DNA of 64,000 nucleotides. It comes from Bacteroidota bacterium (GTDB taxonomy: Bacteria; Bacteroidota; Bacteroidia; Cytophagales; Cyclobacteriaceae). A program made the translations under genes and the position numbers. The number at the start of each line of letters is the position of its first letter. The first letter of the stretch is position 1. The stretch spans positions 1-64,000 of the forward strand of contig JADFHN010000004.1 of the NCBI GenBank assembly GCA_022567155.1. The letters run 5' to 3'. The notes below the pieces were generated by a model. That model did no database searches, was not told the DNA's origin, and saw only the letters and a list, made by a program, of their open reading frames with translations. Shown one piece after another: positions 37,101 through 46,807 of the stretch.

Positions 37101-37991
37101 ATGTTAGCTTCTTTCATAAAATATCTTCAGTATGAGCGACGGTATAGTTCTCATACTGTCGATTCCTATCAAAATGATCTCACGCAGTTTAGCGCATTTC
37201 TGACACAGACAAAGCCGGAGGGTGAGATTGAATTAAAAGATGCTGAGCATAATGAGATAAGAAGCTGGATAATATCACTGATGGAGGATGGACTGGACCC
37301 TCGTTCGGTGAACCGGAAAATGGCGGCGCTTCGTACCTATTTCAAATTCCTGTTAAAGCGAGATGTAATTACGAAAGACCCCACTGCGAGGCTGTCAGCT
37401 CTGAAGACTTCAAAGAAACTGCCATCCTTTGTTAAGGAAACGGAGCTTATTGGTCTGCTCAATCAGTTTGAGTCGGATGATGCGTTTACCGGGAAGCGTA
37501 ACAAGCTCGTTTTGGAGCTTTTGTACGGTACAGGTATCAGGCTCACGGAGCTTATCCACCTTAAAAAGTCAGATATCAATCTGAAGGAAGGATTAATTAA
37601 GGTACTGGGAAAACGCAACAAGGAGCGAATTATTCCACTGCCGGCAGAACTAATATCGGTAATTGATGATTATACTATAAGCAGGGAAAAAGCGTTAGGA
37701 GAATATACGGGAGACGATTTTCTGGTGGTTACTGACAAAGGACGTAAAACATATCCGATGTACATTTACAGAATAGTAAACAGGTTTCTGGCTTTATTCA
37801 CAACAACGGATAAAAAGAGCCCCCATGTATTGCGACATACTTTTGCAACCCATTTATTGAACAAGGGTGCTGATCTGAATGCTATAAAAGATTTGCTGGG
37901 TCACTCCAGCCTTGCATCAACCCAGGTATATACACATAATACCATCGAAAAGCTGAAAGCAGTATTTGATCAGGCACACCCGAAAGCATAA
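37101..37991 (+). CDS. xerC: Tyrosine recombinase XerC/XerD
   Basis: The 296-aa protein has an N-terminal SAM-like core-binding domain (about 1-90) and a catalytic domain containing all active-site residues: Arg in GTGIRLTEL (about 150), Lys near 'KVLGKRNKER', HVLRH (His, Arg; about 246), GHSS (His) and the nucleophile Tyr in 'TQVYTH' near 280. It resolves chromosome dimers at dif. The position between rpsU and hpf marks it as the housekeeping Xer, not a mobile-element integrase. XerC versus XerD cannot be settled from sequence alone. Confidence 0.9.
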   Translation: MLASFIKYLQYERRYSSHTVDSYQNDLTQFSAFLTQTKPEGEIELKDAEHNEIRSWIISLMEDGLDPRSVNRKMAALRTYFKFLLKRDVITKDPTARLSALKTSKKLPSFVKETELIGLLNQFESDDAFTGKRNKLVLELLYGTGIRLTELIHLKKSDINLKEGLIKVLGKRNKERIIPLPAELISVIDDYTISREKALGEYTGDDFLVVTDKGRKTYPMYIYRIVNRFLALFTTTDKKSPHVLRHTFATHLLNKGADLNAIKDLLGHSSLASTQVYTHNTIEKLKAVFDQAHPKA

Positions 37992-38026
37992 CTAAATATA
38001 TTGTTTAACTTAAATTGTTAGGACGT

Positions 38027-38323
38027 ATGAAATTACAAGTGCATTCACTGAAGTTTGATGCCGGCAAAAAATTGTTAGGCTTTATTGAGAAGAAAGTAAA
38101 CAAACTGGACATGTATTACGACCGCGTTGTAGATGGAGAGGTGTACCTGAAAATCAATAATAAAGGAACGGAGAATAAAACCGTTGAGATTAAGCTTAAC
38201 ATTCCAGGTTCTCAGTTATTTGCAAAGGAACGGTCAAACTCATTTGAAGAAGCGATCGACATGGCAGTGGATGCCCTCAGAAGGCAACTTACAAAACGAA
38301 AGGAAAAGCTGAAAGTTCATTAA
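38027..38323 (+). CDS. hpf: Ribosome hibernation-promoting factor, short form
   Basis: This 98-aa HPF/RaiA-domain protein starts at ATG 38027 (MKLQVHSLKFDAGKKL). The beta-alpha-beta core ends in 'SFEEAIDMAVDALRRQLTKRKEKL', the typical basic C-terminal helix. It binds the 30S decoding region and stalls ribosomes in stationary phase. It follows the xer gene by 35 bp and ends the rpsU-xer-hpf unit. Confidence 0.92.
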   Translation: MKLQVHSLKFDAGKKLLGFIEKKVNKLDMYYDRVVDGEVYLKINNKGTENKTVEIKLNIPGSQLFAKERSNSFEEAIDMAVDALRRQLTKRKEKLKVH

Positions 38324-38360
38324 CATACACGCAGTTTCACGAAGTAGCGGTAATACGAAA

Positions 38361-38391
38361 AATGTTCTTAAATTCTCTGAGAGCATTTTTT
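38361..38391 (+). terminator. Likely intrinsic terminator after hpf
   Basis: aatgttct (38361-38368) pairs with agagcatt (38380-38387), 8 pairs with one G-T, followed by TTTTTT ending at 38391. It lies 38 bp after the hpf stop and may also serve the convergent zinc-ribbon gene. Confidence 0.5.
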
Positions 38392-38411
38392 ATACCTGTA
38401 TTATAAAAAAT

Positions 38412-39161
38412 TTAAGCCGTTTTAGCCCGGAGCCGGTGTGTGACCACAATTTTACGTTCTTTATGACCACAGTAAGAGCAGGAAAGAAATTCTTCAAGTT
38501 CCCCTTCTTCATCCACTGTTGGCGATCTAAGAATTTGCTCTTCAATAACACGTAAAGTTCGGTAACCGCAGGAAGGGCATTCCACAGCAAGTGATGATCC
38601 GTCATACTTTTCAATTTTTGTATAGCCGGTTTCTTCATCCAGCCAAACATCATAGTCAATTGCGGCGCGCGCCTCGTCTTCGATCATTTCATCGGTCATG
38701 TACTGGTCTTCCTCATCTTCGCTTACCAATTTCAATTTGTTACCGTTGCTGGGGTTGATCCTTGGCTGGTGACGTAGTCTATTCAACCGTTTATTTACCG
38801 TAAACGGATAATAAACCTTGATAAGACTATTGAATATCAATCCAAAAATGGTGGCAAAACTTGCCGTGATGAAAAGCCGTACAATGAAATGCATAACTTC
38901 CTCCTGTACATAGGTGTTGGCCACGGTGTTCAGATACAAGCCACCTGCTACTGTAAGGCTTAGCATGGCATACCAGAACATATTGATTTCATTACTGTTG
39001 ATGAAATCATGTTTTGCTTTAGGGTCACGTTTAAACAACAATCTAACCAGATAGAATGATGTTATAAGGGCAGCAATTCCTACAAAAACAAACGTGATAT
39101 TATGTATCCACCCGTTCCATGTTTCTAAGAAACTAACATATTTAGGGTCTAATTCTTCCAT
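38412..39161 (-). CDS. Membrane protein with C-terminal zinc ribbon, function unknown
   Basis: The 249-aa protein has about three or four membrane helices in residues 15-125 (for example 'NITFVFVGIAALITSFYLV'). An acidic linker follows (about 150-185). A C-terminal zinc ribbon has CPSCG near residue 196 and CSYCGHKE near 230. The ribbon predicts binding of one zinc ion by four Cys, probably on the cytoplasmic side. I recall uncharacterised homologues in Bacteroidota but no function. Intact, convergent with hpf. Confidence 0.7.
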   Translation of the reverse strand: MEELDPKYVSFLETWNGWIHNITFVFVGIAALITSFYLVRLLFKRDPKAKHDFINSNEINMFWYAMLSLTVAGGLYLNTVANTYVQEEVMHFIVRLFITASFATIFGLIFNSLIKVYYPFTVNKRLNRLRHQPRINPSNGNKLKLVSEDEEDQYMTDEMIEDEARAAIDYDVWLDEETGYTKIEKYDGSSLAVECPSCGYRTLRVIEEQILRSPTVDEEGELEEFLSCSYCGHKERKIVVTHRLRAKTA

Positions 39162-39339
39162 TGCGATAAATTAAAAATTTAATTATGAACTAATTCAGCT
39201 TTAAATTAATATAAATATTCTTTATGAATCAAAAAATCGCTCAATAATTCAATTTTCATATTACTAAAAATAATTTTAAACCCATTACATACAGGCTTTA
39301 TTTTTCTTAAAATCAATGAATAGCAAGATTTTCATGCAA

Positions 39340-40098
39340 TTACAGATTTTCATAGCTAATAATGAAACAATCGGGATATCTTTTTATAAGCTTTTTCATT
39401 ATTTGTTCTGCCTTTTGTCTGCTTTTCTCCTTGCCCACGATTATTTTGTAAAATTTCTCTTTATCGATGATGCTGACCCTTACGGTAACTTTTTTCCGGT
39501 ACGAAGTCTTCAGGTTCTCGGCTAACCTCACAATGTTTACTATTTCCCTGTAACTTCCGATCTGCACCCCGAAGCCTTTTGGATTTATACGCTGAATATT
39601 AAAATCATAGTATTCTTTTTCACTTACAATATCGCCGGTAGGAACTCCCGGGCTTGTACGGTACTGGTTACCCTTGCCGTCACCAGGGTTCAGTATCGCA
39701 ATCCTTACTTCTGCCAGACCCTGGTTGATGAAGCCCAATTGCTCGGCTGCCGACTTTGATAAATCAATGATCCGGTTGGCAACATATGGCCCACGATCAT
39801 TGATTTTCACTTCCACTGTCTTTTGGTTGCTCAGGTTTGTAACCTTTACTATGGTGCCGAACGGCAGTGTTTTATGGGCTGCAGTTAGTTTGGAATGCTT
39901 ATATTTTTCTCCGCTTGCTGTAGGTCTGCTTTCAAATTTATCGGCATAAAATGAAGCAGTACCTTCCTGGGTATAAAACTGTGCCAGTGTAATGATGGTG
40001 GTGAAAGAGGCCAAAAAAGAAATAAATATGGCTTTTTTTAGAGTTCTGGATCCGTTCAAATTACAAGTTTTATTTATCTGAAGAAAGTGCTTCAACAT
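39340..40098 (-). CDS. rlpA: RlpA-like septal ring lytic transglycosylase with SPOR domain
   Basis: The 252-aa protein has a signal peptide (residues about 20-42). The double-psi beta-barrel domain contains 'EGTASFYADKF', 'TAAHKTLPFGTIVKV' and 'INDRGPYVANRIIDLSKSAAEQLG', with the conserved His and Asp. A C-terminal SPOR domain (about 175-250, 'GFGVQIGSYREI') binds denuded peptidoglycan at division sites. RlpA cleaves glycan strands lacking stem peptides in some species; elsewhere its activity is unproven. Confidence 0.88.
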   Translation of the reverse strand: MLKHFLQINKTCNLNGSRTLKKAIFISFLASFTTIITLAQFYTQEGTASFYADKFESRPTASGEKYKHSKLTAAHKTLPFGTIVKVTNLSNQKTVEVKINDRGPYVANRIIDLSKSAAEQLGFINQGLAEVRIAILNPGDGKGNQYRTSPGVPTGDIVSEKEYYDFNIQRINPKGFGVQIGSYREIVNIVRLAENLKTSYRKKVTVRVSIIDKEKFYKIIVGKEKSRQKAEQIMKKLIKRYPDCFIISYENL

Positions 40099-40263
40099 AT
40101 CTTGTCAAAAGATATATTACTATTAAAATCTGCCAAACCATGTTAAAACTACGACAAATCATTTGTATTAACGATTTTTGTTTAATTTTTTTTTGCATGA
40201 TGCATATTGGGATGCTGGCGCAAACCGGACCGATATTCAATAATTTAAAAAATTACGAATTAA

Positions 40264-40298
40264 TTGATTTTATAAATCAGTATATCTGCGTACTTTTG
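40264..40298 (+). promoter_or_regulatory. Promoter of guaB
   Basis: TACTTTTG at 40291-40298 fits TAnnTTTG. A TTG at 40264-40266 gives a long 24-bp spacer. The ATG is 33 bp downstream at 40332. Confidence 0.5.
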
Positions 40299-40331
40299 GC
40301 CGGCAAATAATTACACTAACTATTATTTGCT

Positions 40332-41798
40332 ATGTCGTCAGACAATACCACTCTTTATGAAGCGCTTACCTACGATGACGTGCTTCTCCTGCCGGGTTTA
40401 TCTACCGTACTTCCAAGAGATACCGATGTTTCTACAAGGCTAACCAGAGATATAAAACTGAACATTCCGATTGTATCTGCGGCCATGGATACTGTTACGG
40501 AAGCAGATCTGGCTATTTCCATGGCCTTGGAAGGGGGCATAGGGTTTATTCATAAAAACATGACTGCCGAAAAACAGGCAAAACAGGTACGGCAGGTAAA
40601 ACGAAGCCAGAGTGGCATGATTCTCGACCCCATTACGCTGAATGTAAATGCCAAAGTAGGCGATGCCAACGAAATTATGGGTGAATTCAAGATCGGAGGA
40701 ATACCCATAATAAATGAAGGGGGCAATCTGATAGGAATTTTGACCAATCGTGACCTGCGTTTCATCAACGACATGAACTTGCCGGTAAAAGAGGTGATGA
40801 CACACGAAAACCTGGTTACGGCGAATGAAGGATGTACCCTGGACGAAGCGGAAGGTATTTTACAGCAGTACAAAATCGAAAAACTGCCTATTACCGATGA
40901 TTCAGGTAAACTTATTGGCCTGATCACCTACAAAGACATTTTAAAGAACAAAGACCGGCCATTTGCCTGTAAGGATGAATATGGAAGGCTTCGGGTGGGC
41001 GCTGCTGTTGGCGTAACGCATGATATACTTCAGCGGATTGAGGTTTTAATCCAAGCCGGTGTGGATGTGGTAAGCATCGATACGGCGCACGGACACAGCA
41101 AAGACGTGATCGATATTGCTGCGGATGTTAAAAAGACGTATCCCGATTTAAACCTGATTTTAGGAAACATTGCTACGGCTGAGGCAGCAATGGCACTTGC
41201 CGATATTGGTGCCGATGCGGTGAAAGTGGGTGTGGGCCCGGGTAGTATCTGTACTACACGGGTTATTGCGGGCGTGGGCGTTCCCCAGCTTTCTGCAGTA
41301 ATAGATGCAGCCAAAGCGCTTGAAGGTACGGATATACCTGTGATTGCTGACGGAGGTGTTCGTTTTTCAGGCGATCTGGTAAAAGCCCTGGCCGGTGGTG
41401 CAGACAGCATCATGATCGGATCACTATTTGCCGGTACCGAAGAGGCGCCGGGCGAAGTAATTATTTATGAAGGCCGCAAGTTTAAAACATACAGAGGCAT
41501 GGGTTCGCTCGAAGCCATGGAAGATGGCTCCAAGGACCGGTATTTTCAGGATGCCGAAGAAGATATCAAAAAACTGGTGCCCGAAGGGATAGTAGGCCGC
41601 GTACCTTACAAAGGGATGGTTTCAGAGGTCCTGATACAGTTGGTGGGCGGCCTGAAAGCCGGGATGGGATATTGCGGAGCTGCAACAGTCAGCGAACTGA
41701 AAAAGGCCAGATTTATAAAAGTTACACCTGCCGGTGTGCGCGAAAGCCACCCGCATGATATTCAGATCACGCGCGAAGCACCTAACTATAGCCCGTAA
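40332..41798 (+). CDS. guaB: IMP dehydrogenase
   Basis: This 488-aa IMPDH has a beta/alpha barrel with two CBS domains inserted at about residues 95-205. '[10 protein letters not shown]' near residue 305 carries the catalytic Cys, and '[10 protein letters not shown]' and '[10 protein letters not shown]' form the IMP site and flap. It oxidises IMP to XMP with NAD, the committed step to GMP. Intact and of normal length, with its own promoter. Confidence 0.96.
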   Translation: MSSDNTTLYEALTYDDVLLLPGLSTVLPRDTDVSTRLTRDIKLNIPIVSAAMDTVTEADLAISMALEGGIGFIHKNMTAEKQAKQVRQVKRSQSGMILDPITLNVNAKVGDANEIMGEFKIGGIPIINEGGNLIGILTNRDLRFINDMNLPVKEVMTHENLVTANEGCTLDEAEGILQQYKIEKLPITDDSGKLIGLITYKDILKNKDRPFACKDEYGRLRVGAAVGVTHDILQRIEVLIQAGVDVVSIDTAHGHSKDVIDIAADVKKTYPDLNLILGNIATAEAAMALADIGADAVKVGVGPGSICTTRVIAGVGVPQLSAVIDAAKALEGTDIPVIADGGVRFSGDLVKALAGGADSIMIGSLFAGTEEAPGEVIIYEGRKFKTYRGMGSLEAMEDGSKDRYFQDAEEDIKKLVPEGIVGRVPYKGMVSEVLIQLVGGLKAGMGYCGAATVSELKKARFIKVTPAGVRESHPHDIQITREAPNYSP

Positions 41799-41819
41799 AT
41801 ACAAATCGGAAAAACAAGG

Positions 41820-42942
41820 TTAGAATATCATTTCTATCAATTTATTGTGTATCTGATCGTTGATAGCCAGCGCCAGTATCATGGAAACCCCCAGTCCGAT
41901 CAGTGCATACAGCAGTTCTTTTCCCAGCAACTTCAAACTTTTTTTTCGCGGATATGATTTTACGACTTTTTCGTTATTTTGTGAAACTAATGGACAGCTC
42001 TCTGCCCCCGAGAAGACCGATAAACAACCAGGTGGTACTCGTGGGTAGCGTGATTTCAAAGAGTTTATATTAGAGAAGGATAGCATAAATTAGATCCACA
42101 ACGGTAGCTGCCCGTATGTCGGTAACGCCCGATTTCTCCAGGACAATGGCCTGGATACAGTCTCCCCTCATAAAGAACAAAAAGCCAATGCAGAAAAAAA
42201 AATAATGCAAATCCCAGAAATTCCGGTAAGCTTAGACTCCGCGGAAGGTATATGGCAACATTTACCGTGTCCTGCATAATCCATACGGCCCAAAGTGACC
42301 CACTGGTAATCCATTGAAGAATGACCCAGGATCTGGCATGCTTTCCCCTCTTCTTCTTAAATTTTTCACAAAATACCCAACAATGAACCAAACGAAAATG
42401 GCAGAGAAAAAAGCAAGAAAATAGCCGATTAAACTTTTCCGAACACCTATGATTGTTTTTGAAGAGGTTGAAAAGGCGTTCAACAACAAAAAAGTGGTGG
42501 ATACAGGCATCCGCAAACGGGTAAGTATCAGTAATATTACCGGCGTAGCCAAATGCAGGAAACTGAATGTGCCCGGCGCCTCCGAAAATCCTTTGGATTG
42601 CAACCGATGGTAAGTGACGTCGCCGTCAAAGTGAATCCAGCTATACGTTACAGTAGCCAGAAAAATAAGCCCCATAAATATCCACAAATACCACCATCTC
42701 CGGTGAAGGTTTGAAGCAATGAACGTGCCGATAGTCTGAATGCTGTCGTTGGCGATCGCTGCATAGGCAGCAAGCCCAAAGCCTACCCACATGCCAACAG
42801 GCCTGATCGGGTAAACAAGATCGCATAAAATAAGCAACCCGATAATGATATAAAGAAATATGATTTCCTTTTTTGCCAGGCCAAAAACCTGGAATAATAA
42901 ATTACGTGCTTCTGTCGGGAAAAACTGTTTATCTTGTGCCAT
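41820..42942 (-). pseudogene. PiT-family inorganic phosphate transporter, multiply frameshifted
   Basis: The start (42942) and first ~190 codons are good PiT sequence with helices and 'ANDSIQTIGTFIASN', 'PVSTTFLLLNAFST'. Frame is lost near 42350 and continues in another frame as 'RSWVILQWITSGSLWAVWIMQD'. It shifts again near 42170 ('EKSGVTDIRAATVVDLIYA'), passes in-frame TAA codons, and shifts once more near 41940 to end in 'LLGKELLYALIGLGVSMILA'. At least three frameshifts and two stops make this dead. PiT is a low-affinity phosphate symporter. The family identity is clear, and the lesions look older than those of the neighbouring pst genes. Confidence 0.85.
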
Positions 42943-43108
42943 GCTGTCTGCTTCTTTCAGACCTTATCAAATTGCAAAGATTTTTCTTATATCAAAGATT
43001 TTATCGTTTTTCCCGGATAATAATTCCTTTCAAAAATTGAACCTGTAATTCAGAGGTTAGCTACCGGTCGCATATGATTGAAATTCTCAAAAAACAGTTT
43101 ATGCGGTA

Positions 43109-43146
43109 TTAACCATTTGTTAACAAAAACTTAATGCCTGTTTACG
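43109..43146 (+). promoter_or_regulatory. Pho-box-like direct repeats upstream of pstS
   Basis: TTAAC (43109), TTAAC (43120), TTAAT (43131) and TTACG (43142) are spaced exactly 11 bp apart. PhoB-type response regulators bind direct repeats with an 11-bp period in other bacteria. The array ends 22 bp before the -7 element, so it covers the -33 position. A PhoB-like regulator is inferred, not shown. Confidence 0.6.
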
Positions 43147-43167
43147 ATTCAGACCCTGTCAGTAAGA

Positions 43168-43175
43168 TAATTTTG
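43168..43175 (+). promoter_or_regulatory. -7 element of the pst promoter
   Basis: TAATTTTG matches TAnnTTTG, 19 bp before the pstS ATG at 43195. No TTG lies at the -33 position, as expected for an activator-dependent promoter. Confidence 0.55.
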
Positions 43176-43194
43176 TAATTTTAATAAAAACCAA

Positions 43195-44160
43195 ATGGGA
43201 AAAATGAAGAGACTTAAATTGTCGGCTTTTTTGATTTCGGGAATGGCAATCAGCCTTTTTTATGCGTGCCAGCCAGGGGGTACTTCAGAAGAGCGCCTGA
43301 GCGGCGCTGTTAAAATTGACGGATCCAGTACCGTCTATCCTATTACCAAAGCCATTGCAGAAGAATTCAGAGTGGTAATTCCCGATGTAAAAATTACCAT
43401 AGGTGTATCGGGAACCGGTGGTGGATTTAAAAAATTCAGCCGGGGCGAAACAGATATCAATGACGCTTCAAGACCTATTAAAAGCAGGGAGATAGATGCC
43501 TGCAAGGAAAATAACGTTGAATATGTAGAACTGACAGTAGCATACAACGGCCTTGCTGTATTGGTAAATAATGACAATGACTGGGTGGATCATTATACCA
43601 CGGAAGAGCTAAAGATAATATGGGAACCTGATGCACAGGGTAAAATTACACGATGGAATCAGATCAGGTCTGAATGGCCTGACGAAGAGTTTAATCTTTT
43701 TGGGCCGGGGGTGGCATCCGGAACCTATGATTATTTCACCGGAACCATTATGGGCGAAAGCGGCTCCAATAGGGGTGATTATACGGCCAGTGAAGATGAT
43801 AATGTGCTTGTTCTGGGCATTGCCGGAGACAAAAATGCCATTGGTTTTTTTGGTCTTACCTATTTTGAAGAAAACAAAGAAAAGTTGAAACTTGTTGGAG
43901 TTGATAACGGGAGCGGCCCGGTTACGCCGAATCTTGAAACAGTAAAAACAGGTACATACAGCCCGCTTTCCAGACCGGTGTTTATTTATGTAAGTAAGCT
44001 TGCAGCCTCAAACCCTGGAGTAGTAGAATTTGTCAGATTTTATCTGGAAAATGCAGATGAGCTTGTGCAGGATGTAGGGTACATCCCATTGCCGGCAACA
44101 GAGTATGCCGGCGAGTTGGAAGAATTCAATGCGTTTATTTCCAAAGAAGCTCAACAATAA
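43195..44160 (+). CDS. pstS: Phosphate-binding lipoprotein PstS
   Basis: The 321-aa protein has a lipoprotein signal (LFYACQ, Cys near residue 25) and the phosphate-binding fold: 'IDGSSTVYPITKAIAEEF' near residue 42, 'GVSGTGGGFKKFSRGETDINDASRP' region near 75, and 'GSNRGDYTASEDDN' near 188. The loop usually read as SGT(F/Y)D is present as 'ASGTYDYF'. PstS captures phosphate for the PstCAB importer. It is the only gene of the operon that remains undamaged. Since pstC, pstA and pstB are broken, the protein has no local permease. Confidence 0.93.
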   Translation: MGKMKRLKLSAFLISGMAISLFYACQPGGTSEERLSGAVKIDGSSTVYPITKAIAEEFRVVIPDVKITIGVSGTGGGFKKFSRGETDINDASRPIKSREIDACKENNVEYVELTVAYNGLAVLVNNDNDWVDHYTTEELKIIWEPDAQGKITRWNQIRSEWPDEEFNLFGPGVASGTYDYFTGTIMGESGSNRGDYTASEDDNVLVLGIAGDKNAIGFFGLTYFEENKEKLKLVGVDNGSGPVTPNLETVKTGTYSPLSRPVFIYVSKLAASNPGVVEFVRFYLENADELVQDVGYIPLPATEYAGELEEFNAFISKEAQQ

Positions 44161-44194
44161 ATCGAACTGTTTATCTATAGATTATTTCTTGAAC

Positions 44195-44228
44195 CCGGAT
44201 AGGTTTTATCCGGTTTTACCGCTTTTTT
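44195..44228 (+). terminator. Hairpin between pstS and pstC
   Basis: ccggata (44195-44201) and tatccgg (44207-44213) form a 7-bp stem with a 5-nt loop, followed by TTTT and, 8 bases later, a run of seven T (44223-44229). Such a partial terminator would keep pstS mRNA more abundant than the permease genes, a common arrangement for binding proteins. Confidence 0.55.
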
Positions 44229-44253
44229 TGTACATCGTTAAATCCAATAAAGA

Positions 44254-45131
44254 TTGGCCAGGCTTAAAGAAAAAGTAATTGAAGGGCTGCTGATGACAGC
44301 CGGGATGATTACTATACTTGCCACACTGGGTATCATCTGGATTCTCTTTTCCGGGTCTTATGGGTTTTTCAAAGAAGTGCCCATTAGAGATTTTTTAACC
44401 GATACGCAATAGACGCCGTTATTTACACAAAAACATTACGGCATCCTACCTTTACTCTCAGGTACCCTGCTTGTTACTTTTATCGCCACTCTGGTGGCTT
44501 TACCACTGGGAATTATCATTGCTATATACCTCAGCGAATATGCTCCGGTTAATTACAGGAATAAGATCAAGCCGGCGCTCGAACTCCTGGCGGCTGTGCC
44601 TACCGTGGTTTACGGTTTTTTTGCCCTTACCGTGGTAACCCCATTTCTACAGAATATCATTCCGGGGCTCGGTACCTTTAATGCGCTGTCGACGGGTATT
44701 GTAATGGGAATCATGATCATTGCAATGATCTCCTCGTTGAGTGAGGATGCCCTTCATGCAGTACCGAAATCAATGAGAGAAGCTTCATGCGGTATGGGCA
44801 CTATGCGGTTCCAGACAGCTATAAAAGTGACGGTGCCTGCCGCTTCATCGGGTATCGTGGTATCTGTGATCCTGGTAATAAGCAGGGCTATCGGCGAAAC
44901 CATGATTGTGGCAATAGCCGCCGGCCATCAGCCTGTTTTAGGTTAGATATTCAGCAATCAATAGAAACCATTACCGCATATATCGTGCAGGTGAGCCTTG
45001 GCGATGTACAACACGGTTCGCTGGAGTATAAAACGATTTATGCTGCGGGAATTACCTTGTTCATATTTACTTTTCTGCTCAACAATATCAGCTATTTTAT
45101 AAAAAATAAATATCAGGAAAAGTATGAATAG
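44254..45131 (+). pseudogene. pstC: PstC phosphate permease, nonsense plus frameshift
   Basis: Reading from TTG 44254 gives normal PstC N-terminal sequence, but an in-frame TAG at 44410-44412 occurs in 'TDTQ*TPLF', where the family has Trp (TGG). After it, the frame gives helices and the permease loop ('[15 protein letters not shown]...') until 44946. There a single-base loss near 44940-44945 ends it. The rest continues one frame over as '[21 protein letters not shown]' to 45131. No ATG start is visible. PstC pairs with PstA to form the phosphate channel; this copy cannot make a full protein. Confidence 0.9.
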
Positions 45132-45995
45132 CATTAAAAAAAACCAGATAACAGATAGCCTTTTTAATTACCTGGGGATCGCCAGCACAATGTTCGGGCT
45201 TATAATGCTTGCTATTTTTATAGCAAACATCCTGATAGACGGAATCGCAAGGATAGACTGGCAGTTTCTGACCAGCCTGCCTTCAAGAAAACCCGAAAAA
45301 GCGGGTATTCTTACGGCATGGACCGGCACAGTATGGATACTGGGTCTTACGGCGGTATTTGCTATTCCACTTAGTGTGGCAACAGGTATTTACCTGGAAG
45401 AATATGGGAAAAGAAACAAGCTGGGAACATTAATTGAAATAAATATTACCAATCTTGCCGGTGTTCCTTCCATTATTTACGGACTTCTAGGCCTTGAAAT
45501 TTTTGAAAGAATACTTCATTTCGTGTCCAGCCTGATGGCCGGAGCTTTTACACTCGCACTTCTTATATTGCCGATTATTATCGTGGCCACAAGAGAAGCC
45601 ATAAGAGAAGCCATAAGGGCCGTCCCCAATTCGCTACGTGAGGCATCATACGGAATGGGAGCTACCAAATGGCAGACGGTATCACATCAGGGGTATTGCC
45701 TGCCGCTTCAGGAGGTATTCTTACCGGCATTATCCTGTCGCTGTCAAGGGCAGTGGGCGAAACGGCCCCGCTTATTGTGATCGGCGCGCTGGCATATGTG
45801 CCGTTTGTAGCCAAAACACCTTTGGATGAGTTTACCGTGCTGCCTATGCAAATTTTTAACTGGACCAGCAGGCCGCAACAATGGTTTATTATCAATGCGG
45901 CTGGAGCTATCATAATATTACTGGCGCTGACCTTTATTATGAATGGCATCGCTATATATTTGCGCGACAGATGGCGAAAAAGGGTGAAATGGTGA
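45124..45995 (+). pseudogene. pstA: PstA phosphate permease, frameshift
   Basis: The ATG at 45124 overlaps the old pstC stop by 8 bp, the normal coupling. Good PstA sequence runs to 'GMGATKWQTVSHQG'. In the g-run near 45686-45690 the frame slips, and the shifted frame carries 'LPAASGGILTGIILSLSRAVGETAPLI' to TGA at 45993-45995. The conserved EAA loop, just upstream (about 45610-45690), is intact. The unshifted frame ends at 45780 with a wrong C-terminus of about 30 residues, removing the last two helices. Confidence 0.88.
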
Positions 45996-46012
45996 TATAT
46001 GGTTAATAAGTC

Positions 46013-46765
46013 ATGCCTGCAATACAGACAATTGACATAAACGCCTATTATGGCCCCAAATAAGCGCTTAAAAACATAAGCCTCGAAATTGAAGAACATT
46101 CAATCACTGCGTTTATAGGCCCCTTCGGTTGCGGTAAATCCACTTTCATTCGGATATTTAAAAGGATGAACGACTACATTGAGGGATTCACGATGGAGGG
46201 CCAGGTACTCATTGACGAACAGGATATTTATGAAAAAGAGGTACGTGTAGAAGAGCTCAGGCAACGGATAGGCATGGTATTTCAGAAACCCAATCCGTTT
46301 CCGTCATCGATTTTTGAAAATGTAGCTTTCGGACTCAGAATCAAGGGAATCAATGATAAAGAAGTGCTGTCTGAAGTGGTAGAAAAGTCGCTGATACGTG
46401 CCGTTTTATGGAATGAAGTAAAAGATGACCTGAACCATCCGGCATTGTTGCTATCCGGAGGTCAGCAACAAAGGCTTTGTATCGCCCGGACCCTTGCCGT
46501 GGAACCGAAGATAATTCTGATGGATGAACCTGCCTCAGCGCTGGATCCGATCTCTACTGCCAAAATAGAAGATCTTGCCACCGAGTTAAAAGAAAACTAT
46601 ACCATTGTAATTGTAACACACAATATGCAGCAAGCGGCACGGATCAGCGACAAAACTGCGTTCTTTTATATGGGAGAAATGATTGAATACGATAAAACAA
46701 CTGAGTTATTTACAAATCCTAAGAATGAACGAACAGAAAATTATATAACAGGCCGATTCGGTTGA
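46013..46765 (+). pseudogene. pstB: PstB phosphate ATPase, early nonsense codon
   Basis: From ATG 46013 the frame reads MPAIQTIDINAYYGPK, then TAA at 46061-46063 where Gln is usual (xKQALKN), then 'ALKNISLEI' and the full ABC domain to 46765. Walker A is GPFGCGKST, with Phe where Ser is normal. The signature [10 protein letters not shown] and Walker [14 protein letters not shown] are intact. PstB powers PstCA. Translation could restart only downstream of Walker A (about 46166), giving a useless fragment. Confidence 0.88.
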
Positions 46766-46807
46766 TATAGTTATTTTTAATACTTTATTAAAATAAATGA
46801 TGATACC

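Noticed and set aside
37101-37991. Xer recombinase as integrase of a mobile element
   Set aside because: It lies between rpsU and hpf in the conserved housekeeping order, with no att-like repeats beside it.
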